Source of the DNA: Termitomyces sp. T153
Taxonomy: Eukaryota > Basidiomycota > Agaricomycetes > Agaricales > Lyophyllaceae
NCBI GenBank assembly: GCA_018296165.2
Contig: JACKQL020000157.1
Span: forward strand, 1-64,000
Direction of reading: 5' to 3'
DNA: 64,000 nucleotides
The notes beneath the pieces were generated by a model. That model worked only from the letters and a program-made list of their open reading frames with translations, made no database searches and had not been told where the DNA came from. Positions 56,901-64,000 of this stretch are shown piece by piece. Numbering within the stretch: the first letter of the stretch is position 1; each line of letters starts with the position of its first letter. Both the position numbers and the translations under genes were made by a program.

Positions 56901-57235
56901 TTCTGTTCATTCGCCATATCCATTCATTTGTTGTCAATAAGTTGGTCCACACTGCTCTTCAGTTTGCTGTTATCAAATTCATAACCAATTTCACCAGTCC
57001 ATTGGGTGCACTACCTTTGTGCAAGAGCACAACAAAACAGATGGATAGAAGAATGTCAGCTTGTTACCAGTGAAATGGAATGGACTGTTTGCTATTTCCT
57101 TAAGTAGGCAGAAATCTGGTCCAAGAGGAGCATGTCAGCCATAAAAAAGGGCCTCCAAGCCTATGCTGACAAAAAGGTGGCCATGTGGCATAAACTGAGT
57201 TCTTTGGCAACCCATAAGTTCAGAAGGGTATGCAA
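53946..57235 (+). pseudogene. KDZ-type DNA transposase remnant
   Basis: Blocks typical of the Kyakuja-Dileera-Zisupton transposases of basidiomycetes occur in order: a Cys-rich CxC2-like segment (GCHIERIDCFG, VVACKCSDQDV, about 54,390-54,505); TILDSFSLTNSECKASAYQYW-like helix; CPTCPQPGVNIPSDWEEDP (54,822-54,880); DGNFKADH-like region written MNGNFKADH; an intron-like gap starting GTGAGT at 55,040; VVATACTRHSCFAPNSI (55,310-55,370); LLLVYDIACQWCVKFFEQL then AIGLLHVHGHKENCFF and IAGEIIESLWSTLNEVS (55,450-55,700); and the C-terminal EMEWTVCYFLK (57,075-57,110). Many stops and shifts are present. No terminal inverted repeats were located. Confidence 0.75.
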
Positions 57236-59711
57236 TGATTTTACACCCCCTCAAAGAGCAACAACACCTTTATAATGGAGAGTGCAATGGGATCAACAAA
57301 TGGCTGATATGCCATATATACTGGATTTGCCATGCACATCATATCTGCCATGCTAACCAGAACTGCCATTTCCATAGCAGATCTGCAACCTTACTACTTT
57401 GGAACAATGTCACATGTAGTCTACATTGTTGATTCTGCTGCTGTAAAAGACCTACTTTCCCCAACTACTAGCTCATAACTGTGCTAAATCCTTATAGCTT
57501 TACACTCTTACATGGCCTCTACTGCTGCTCTACAAACCCAAGCCTCAGTTGACCAATGGTCACTAGATCTCCAAAAACTGATATTTTATGTTGAATCATG
57601 GGTGCACACAGCACTTGCCATTTATGGCAACCTTGAGGAACACAAGGATTGTAGGTGGATGTAACAATACCTGGATAAAGAATTAGTAAGGTGTCTTGGA
57701 TTGCAATGGAGTTTATCTGATATCTGGGCCAGAACTATATTCTCCTATATCTGAGTATGGCAGCATTAAACAACATCAAATACAATGTTCTGGACCTCAT
57801 CATGTGTCTGAGCCATTGGTACCCTCTAGCAAATAGAGATGACATCCCTCAAGAAGTCTGGGAGTCCTTTCAGGCATGAACAGTTCCCACTCATCCAGGT
57901 CAAGTTGTACATTGGTATGGCTGTGATTGGTGGAACTATATAGGTATCAAGACCAAGCACCTAAATGATGAGACTGCCAAGGGTTGTCTCCTCATCCATC
58001 AAAATGCAACTCACAATGATGAATTGTAAAGCCAGAGAAGTGTCCACCAGAAAGCCCTCTTGGCTCTAGACAAGTTCTAATCAGCAGCTGGACCAAAATT
58101 CACATTGATGGCAAACAACCTAATCTGCCAATTTTCAAGTCTGTTTGCCAGACCCAGCTCTGCTCACCTCTCCAGTGCCAATTCTATTGTGCCATCACAC
58201 TTGGGAGAACTCACTGGTATTGATACAATCACCAATTCCCTGAGTAGCAATGGCACAATACCATCTGACTGTGCCTCTCCAACCTCTGTGCCTGACACTC
58301 AATCACCTGCATGGCCTCCATAAATGCTTGACAAGGCTATTTATTCTTCCAATCTATGCCATCCATTCACCACCTCTTCCTTAAAGGTAGGAAGAATCCT
58401 GGGCTCATCTATCACCCTACAATAAAATCATCCACTATTCAAGCACAAGCACAGTCTCAATCACTTTTCCATCCTGTTTCCCTTGTTTGGCAGAGCTTCT
58501 TCTCACTGGCACAAAGTGATGAGGAACAGATGGATGTTGAGAATCCATTGTTTGATGATCCAGACCTCAGGGGTATTACTGATTCAACAACATTCCACCT
58601 CTGTTTCATGCTGAGGAAAGTGGACCAGATGAGAAACACCTCCCACCACTCTTCATTGCATTGAACAATGGGTCAGACAGTAGAGGGTAGCTAGATGATG
58701 GAGGGCTTCCTCCTCTGTTTATGGCAATGGATGACAAGTCTGACAAAACAGTGACAGGGCTGACAGTGGAGGTGAACCAGATGACAGCAGCATTCCTCTC
58801 CTCTTCATTGTTGCAGATGATGGGTCTGACAAGGAGGTGATATCTGACAATGGCAATGTACTGAGGGATGATAGTCTTCTTCCCCTTTTCATTGCATTGG
58901 ATGCTGGATCTAACAATGGAACCTTAATTGCTGGATCTGGAGATAATGTACTAACAAATATAATGTACATTCACATAGCAGACCAACCTGCCAGAGAGAT
59001 CCCCCCCCCCTCATCATTCCACCAGGACTATCACCAGATTCTGCAATGAATAGTAATTCTGCATCCAGATCACAATTCACATACATTGAATAGTGACTTT
59101 GCAATGGATACCAAACATGGACCAGCCTGCTTGACTCCACTGGATGATGAAAGTTCATCTGGTACTCCCCCTATTCCTCAGGGGAATGATGTGGAGGAGT
59201 GGAAAAGATATGATGAAAGAGTAACACCATGTGAGGACAAGAAATACATTGAGATGCTGTACCAGAAATGTGAGTCAATCTGCATCATTTACCTGGCAGA
59301 CCTAATTGTTTCTGACAGAACAAGCTTTCTGGCAAGCAAGAGATCATGGAGGATGTAGGCCTGTTGGCTCTTTCACCCCAGCCAACTTTGCTGACATTTC
59401 TGGATGGAGCCCATTGATGTAGATAGAATCCCTGTAAATATGAAGAGAAAAGATGCAAAAAAGATGCTGCAGCCACACTGCTGATAGGAGAAATGAGAGT
59501 ACACTGTGGCACCAGAGAAAATGGGTGCACCAGATTCCCAACCCCTGCCAGAAGGCCTCTGGCAGTGGAAATAGGTATACACCAGACCACCAGAAAAAAG
59601 TGTTGCACCCACAGAAATCTCCAAAACAATTGAAGCTACAAAATATCTAAAGTCATCAGATGTTATGTGGAATAGCTGAAATCAAATAGAAAAGATCAAT
59701 CATTACAAATT
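57236..59711. other. Unassigned region after the KDZ remnant
   Basis: Short open frames occur, for example from the ATG at 57,513 (DQWSLDLQKLIFYVESWVH) and acidic Asp/Ser-rich frames at 58,500-58,960. They are broken and not recognisable. They may be further KDZ cargo or decayed host-like genes. CpG is almost absent. Confidence 0.35.
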
Positions 59712-60224
59712 GCTGGGTCAAGGGAAGGAGTTGAACCCTAGGCCTGACAATTGGAGTGTGGCTTAAGCAACAATCCAAACCGCTGATCAATGGTGGCTTA
59801 CAATAGCACATCATTATAGGCATTTGCTGGAACAAACAATTGTCAGTTGAAATGATGACTAAAAAACTTTTTGTTAACTACAGAATGTCAAGCAAAAAAA
59901 TTAAAACCCTCACCAGACAGGTGGTTAAAATGGGATGATGATCAATCCAGACCACTGAAGCATAGTGCTTTGGGAAGATAAGCTGGCTACAAGCATATGT
60001 TGTAGCAAACAGTGGACAATTAAAAACAAATTTATAGACAATGAATGTCAAGCAAAGGATTCAAACCCTCAACCTGAGCATATGAGACTGCAGACATTGG
60101 CAGAGCTCTAACATTCTAACCCATTAAACCACAAGGGCCTGTTATATCAGGCAGGTTAATCATGAAACAAACAATGGTTGATTAGAATGATGACTAAAAA
60201 AAAGTTTCCATACCAGAATGTCAA

Positions 60225-60315
60225 TCAAGGGATGTGAACCCTCAACCTGAGCATATGAGGCTGCAGACATCAGCAGACCTCTAATGTTCAAAGCCATTAA
60301 GCCACAAGAGCCTGC
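60225..60315 (-). repeat. tRNA-like unit 4
   Basis: The A box TGGCTTAATGG (about 60,296-60,306) and the B box GGTTCACATCC (60,230-60,240) are about 66 bases apart, longer than in a standard tRNA. This fits a long variable arm or an intron-bearing ancestor. It is very similar to the unit at 60,050-60,140. Confidence 0.5.
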
Positions 60316-60494
60316 TATACCAAGCTTTAAGAGCATCTGTAGAGCACTGCAGCAATCAAGGATTTGGAAGGTAGCTAGCCTGAATACCCAAACCATGAGA
60401 GTATTTTGCATCAGAGTGTGCCTGAACATCAGTTAGAGCACAGGAGAAAAAGTGCAATAAATAAAATGAAAGACCAAATCAGTAGGCAATTGTC

Positions 60495-60575
60495 AGATCA
60501 GGGATTTGAACCCTCATCCTGATAAAAAGAAGCATAACATTATGGCACTTTGAACCACTAAGCCAGTCCCAAGAA
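60495..60575 (-). repeat. tRNA-like unit 5
   Basis: The best consensus match of the array: A box TGGCTTAGTGG (60,555-60,565) and B box GGTTCAAATCC (60,502-60,512), about 53 bases apart. The acceptor stem is not paired. Confidence 0.5.
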
Positions 60576-61239
60576 TGATATTTTCACCAATCATCTGTGG
60601 AGTGCCCAAATCATTGGCATGGTCATTTCCACTGGGCTTGCAACAGATGAATGGTTCTGTGATGGCTTCTTGCCCCTGCAAAAATGCTTCTGTGATGGCT
60701 TCTCATGCCTAACACTTTGACAGATTTCAACAAATATCTATACAGACAAACCAAGAGCTTTTGGATGGAAACACTTCTATAATGGATATGCTTTTGTGAT
60801 GGGATCCAGTGACAGACAAAAAAATCAACCAACAGAGCAGCCTAAAGAGTTATATGACAGCACACACTGGCTAACAGAACTGCTTTTTGCAATTGATGTC
60901 ATATAGCAATGGAAAGCAGAGACAATAGAAAGAGTTATATGATGGCACATACTGGCTAATGGAACTGGTTTTTGCAATGAATGTCATATAGCAATGGAAA
61001 GCAGACAGCAGACATCTGCTGATACTGTTGACAACAATACAATGTATGACTCCTATGAACCAAGAGGGCAGTCAAAGATATCTGCTCAAAGTGTTTATGA
61101 CAACACATTGTGACATTGCAATGGCACCATTGCAGACATAACATTGTTAACGTCTGCTACAATGCAGAGGACTCTGCTAGACATGTAGCATACAATACAA
61201 AACATGTTCTGCTACAATGTCTAACACATGCACTTGTAG
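60576..61239. other. Unassigned, local duplication
   Basis: A segment of about 60 bp (AGAGTTATATGA, CACACTGGCTAA, TGTCATATAGCAATGG) is repeated at 60,846 and 60,932. No gene is recognised. Confidence 0.4.
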
Positions 61240-61960
61240 TGCCCTACCCTGCACCACAACTCTTGGGTAGCTAAACATTCTGGAAGGTGGAAGATGCTGG
61301 AGCTGGTATTCCAGAACTACTGGTGGCCCCAGATATCCCAATATATAAGGACCTACACTAGCACCTGTGATCTCTGTCTCTGCACCAAGCCTCATTGCCA
61401 GGCACACATGGGTCAGCTCCACCCTCTCCCTATTCCAGCTGCTTGCTGGAGTGTTGCATCAGTGGCTTTCATTGTGGAACTCCCAGATGCTCATGAGTAT
61501 ACTGCTGTGATAGTAGTGGTGGACCTCTATAGTTAATGGGCCCACTTCATCCCTACCCATACAATGTGCTCTGCCTTGGGAGTGACTAGCCTGTATTGAA
61601 AGAATGTCCAGAAGCTCTATGGTCTGTCAGATGAGTACATCTCCAACTGAGGCCCCCAGTTTGTGGCAGAGTTTACTCAGGAACTGTACCATCTGCTAGG
61701 AGTGAAGCTCCATACCACTATAGCCTATTACCCTCAGTTAAATGAGCAGACAGAATGTGTTAACTAGGAACTAGAATAGTATACTCCCACATGGGATTTC
61801 AATCTCAGGCACACCCCTTAGAGAATGGCTCAGTCAACAATTTTGTGAACAGGATGAAGGGGGCACAAGAAGAGGCAAAGGCAGTGTTGGTGAAGGCAAA
61901 GGATGACATGGGATGGTACTATGACTGCCATTAAATGCCAGCCCCCATTTATAAGCTTGA
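61240..61960 (+). pseudogene. Integrase fragment of an A/C-type gypsy element
   Basis: The frame matches the integrase of elements A and C: NSWVAKHSGRWKMLELV, YTSTCDLCLCTKPH, FIVELPDAHEYTAVIVVVDLYS, then PQFVAEFTQELYHLLG. A segment of about 40 codons is missing at 61,770, just after the core Glu region, and stops are scattered. Both ends are abrupt; on the right it meets a B-type LTR. Confidence 0.75.
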
Positions 61961-62986
61961 AGACTTCAGATTCTTGCAAGGGTAAGCTAAGGGTAAGCTG
62001 GGGAAAGCAGTCCAAGCAAGTCCAAAGTGGTCCAGGAAAGTCTAAGACAAGGTACAAGGAAGGGTTGGGCTTGTAGTAGTACCAAGTACAAGTCTGGAGG
62101 CAAGTATTGATGGTGCAGGGCAAATGGAGGCTATGTGAGTGATGGGAGTGAGGCTGGAGTTTGATGGGGGATCAATGGATGTTGATGGATTCTGGAGACA
62201 AACAAATGGCAAGGTCTGGAGTTGGTTATGAATGTTTGGGAGGTCATGATTGTAAGTGCAGAGTTTGTAATGATGTTAGAGTTGAAGGGGACTTGGATAC
62301 AACAAAAGAAATAGAGACAAGCAAGACAAGACAGAGTCAAGGCAAGATTGAGACAAGAACAAAAAATAGATTGAAGCAGAGATACAAAACAATAACAAGA
62401 CAATAATGGAGATAAAGACAAGACAAGGCCAGAAAACTAAAATAAGAGAAAACATAACTAGAGACACAAAACACAAGAGACAAACAATCAGAACATGGTA
62501 ACATAGGTAATATCAAGACTAGAGTATAGGATGCTACTTTACAACTCATATACTAACTACTGGGACAACTCCAGGGATAGCAAGTCTGGCAGTGGGGCTC
62601 ATTGGAGTCATGCAGAGTCAGTGGGTGTTGGTTATGATCAGTGGGCAGGCCACAATGATATAGTGATGGGATCAAACAGGAACATGGGCTGCCCTGGGAT
62701 TGTTGTAATGCTCTGGAGCTGGTTGGGTAAGTCAGTGTGACAAATCAGTAATGTATGCCAGTGTTAGGAACAGTGGAGGAGGGTTCCAGGGGCTGAGGAG
62801 GGGAAGAGGAAGTGTTAGGGCCTACAGGGGACACATCAGGGTTTGCCAGAAGGCCATTGGAGTGTGCCAGAAAAGCGTTGGAGTTAGACAAGGTAAGTGT
62901 TGTGGGTGAATGAAGGTTGGGAGAGTCAAAGGAGGAACTTTGGGAGGGCAAGGTGGCTTGGAGTGCTCTGGGAATGGGTTGTGACA
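61961..62986 (-). repeat. Truncated B-type LTR
   Basis: It is homologous to the B-type LTR from about base 100 onward (compare 11,080-11,690 and 23,401-23,773). It ends GGTTGTGACA at 62,986. No polypurine tract follows, so it is a solo LTR or a rearranged piece. Confidence 0.65.
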
Positions 62987-63008
62987 CTGCCCTCTTGTAT
63001 ATTATTAG

Positions 63009-64000
63009 CTACCTGCAAGCAATTGTGGCATTGCAATCATCTTGCAGGCAATGCAACATCTCCACCATTTTCTTCAGCACCCAGTAGTGCATCCTAGCCC
63101 CAATCAAATTTCACTCCACTGCTACCAGCTCCCTAGCAAATATTGTTTGTGCCATAGCTACCCTCTCCTGATTGTGCTTCAGAATAGAGCAGTAGCCCAG
63201 TGCCAAGACAGGTGCTGCAAAACCATTGCCAAGCCACTCTAGGTTGTCCAACAACACCTGAAGTGGGGTCAGTGTCTGACCACTCCTCAGGTTACTAGGG
63301 GAGCATTAGCAAAGGTTAGTAGCAACAAAATAGAAACTTACAGGAACCTTCTGCCAGAGAGTGGAAGTTTTGCTAGAACTAAGACAATTGATTGGTGCAA
63401 GATAGCTGTCATCAAAAAAGAACTTACTCTGTGCTGCTGGGACCAGTAACTAGTCCTCCCTCAACCTCTATCTCCTCACTCCAGCTCCTCATGATAGCTG
63501 TTGCTACATTCCACTGCTCTGCTAGCAGTCTTGCCTCCTTCTCACTCTTGTCTCTGCTACTGACCCCTTCTGCCTTCTCCTTGTCTGCCTCCTCTGCCTC
63601 TTGCTCCTCCATATTTCTATCCTTCACTACTGCCCTACTCTTCCTCTTTCCCCTCACTTCCATGGATCTACCAACTGTTGAGTTGTCCAGACCACTTGAT
63701 AGTGATTAGTAAACTCACTACTACTGTGTCCAGAACAGTTATCCTCTCCCTCCATCTCAATGGGCTGATCAACTCTCAGTTAAAGAAGGTTGTCTGTGTT
63801 GGCAGCTGATGGCTAATGTTAGCACTAAATCACTATAACAAGGATGGATATTACTTACCTCTGGCACCTTTACAGTCTTGGCTTTCCCCTTCTCTTTCTT
63901 TGAGTTCTTGAGCTTCTTAGCCAATGCTGCTGGACTTCTAGTAATGTCTCCATTCTTCTTAGAATCCTAGGTGCTACATCCAGCAACACTGTTGTTGGAA
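63009..64000 (-). pseudogene. 3' part of an uncharacterised four-exon gene
   Basis: Four exons on the minus strand: from the window edge to 63,859, 63,805-63,428, 63,378-63,342, and 63,294 to a TAG at 63,009. The three introns have GTAAGT-type donors and CAG or TAG acceptors, with lengths of 53, 49 and 47 bp; GCTAAC and CTAAC branch-like sites are visible. Exon 1 is Lys-rich (KKLKNSKKEKGKAKTVKVPE). Exon 2 is charged (YQVVWTTQQLVDP, then KSEKEARLLAEQWNVA). The last exon reads LDNLEWLGNGFAAPVLA and MHYWVLKKMVEMLHCLQDD. A one-base shift lies in exon 2 near 63,665, there are in-frame stops in the first, second and last exons, and the last junction is out of phase. It is probably a decayed nuclear or TE-borne gene. 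Function unknown. Confidence 0.5.

Larger units (their letters stand above)
59712..60575 (-). repeat. Array of five tRNA-like units
   Basis: Five minus-strand segments each carry a tRNA A-box-like and a B-box-like element in the right order: B boxes at 59,728-59,738 (GGTTCAACTCC), about 59,900 (degenerate), 60,057-60,067 (GGTTTGAATCC), 60,230-60,240 (GGTTCACATCC) and 60,502-60,512 (GGTTCAAATCC). The first four are spaced 157-173 bp apart and the last by 272 bp. Between units a common AGAATGTCAAGCAA-type stretch and ATGACTAAAAAA recur. Acceptor stems do not pair, so these are not functional tRNA genes but a tRNA-derived SINE or satellite. Confidence 0.6.

Noticed and set aside
59712..60575. 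Functional tRNA gene cluster
   Set aside because: A and B boxes are present but acceptor stems do not pair, distances vary, and units carry shared non-tRNA linkers.

Overview
The window looks like a TE-rich stretch of a filamentous basidiomycete genome, probably Agaricomycetes. The evidence is 45-55 bp spliceosomal introns, fungal-type LINE fragments, a marY1-like gag, chromodomain Ty3/gypsy elements and a decayed KDZ transposase. There are no bacterial-style operons, no rRNA genes and no CRISPR array. Organism assignment is inference.

Region 1 (1 to about 8,540) is rich in CpG. It holds three direct copies of one small gene: a truncated copy at 300-512 and two apparently intact three-exon copies at 1,738-2,336 and 6,704-7,318. 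Each has a TATA box 45-56 bp upstream of its ATG, and the two full copies are followed by a conserved 78-codon reading frame. Two LINE fragments lie beside the copies: an ORF1 piece at 513-1,578 and an ORF2 RNase H piece at 5,330-6,471, both on the minus strand.

Region 2 (about 8,541 to the end) is almost free of CpG, and its coding remnants carry many TGA/TAG/TAA codons. It is a nest of retroelements. A marY1-like gag (element D) is cut at 10,977 by the 3' LTR of element B'. That LTR is itself cut by element B (11,693-23,395, minus strand). B carries two solo LTRs of other families (19,106-19,920 and 22,153-23,123). The rest of B' runs to about 28,925 and is fused to a fragment of a third relative. 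Element A (6,380 bp) occurs twice, at 29,790-36,169 (+) and 42,908-49,287 (-), as a near-perfect inverted pair. The right copy lies inside the reverse transcriptase of element C (38,880-52,307, +, TSD ACACC). C in turn sits just before the 3' LTR of a plus-strand B-family fragment.

Region 3 (53,560-64,000) holds a decayed KDZ DNA transposon, 2.4 kb of unassigned sequence, an array of five tRNA-like units, an integrase fragment with a B-type LTR, and the 3' part of a four-exon gene on the minus strand.

The main observations are as follows. (1) A spliced gene lies antisense to pol, downstream of the chromodomain, in four B-family copies with introns at the same places. (2) Families A and C have an 11-nt complementarity between a site inside the LTR and the primer-binding site, the signature of Tf1-like self-priming. 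(3) The two A copies differ only at their extreme tips, which points to gene conversion or an assembly artefact. (4) CpG content changes sharply at about 8.5 kb.
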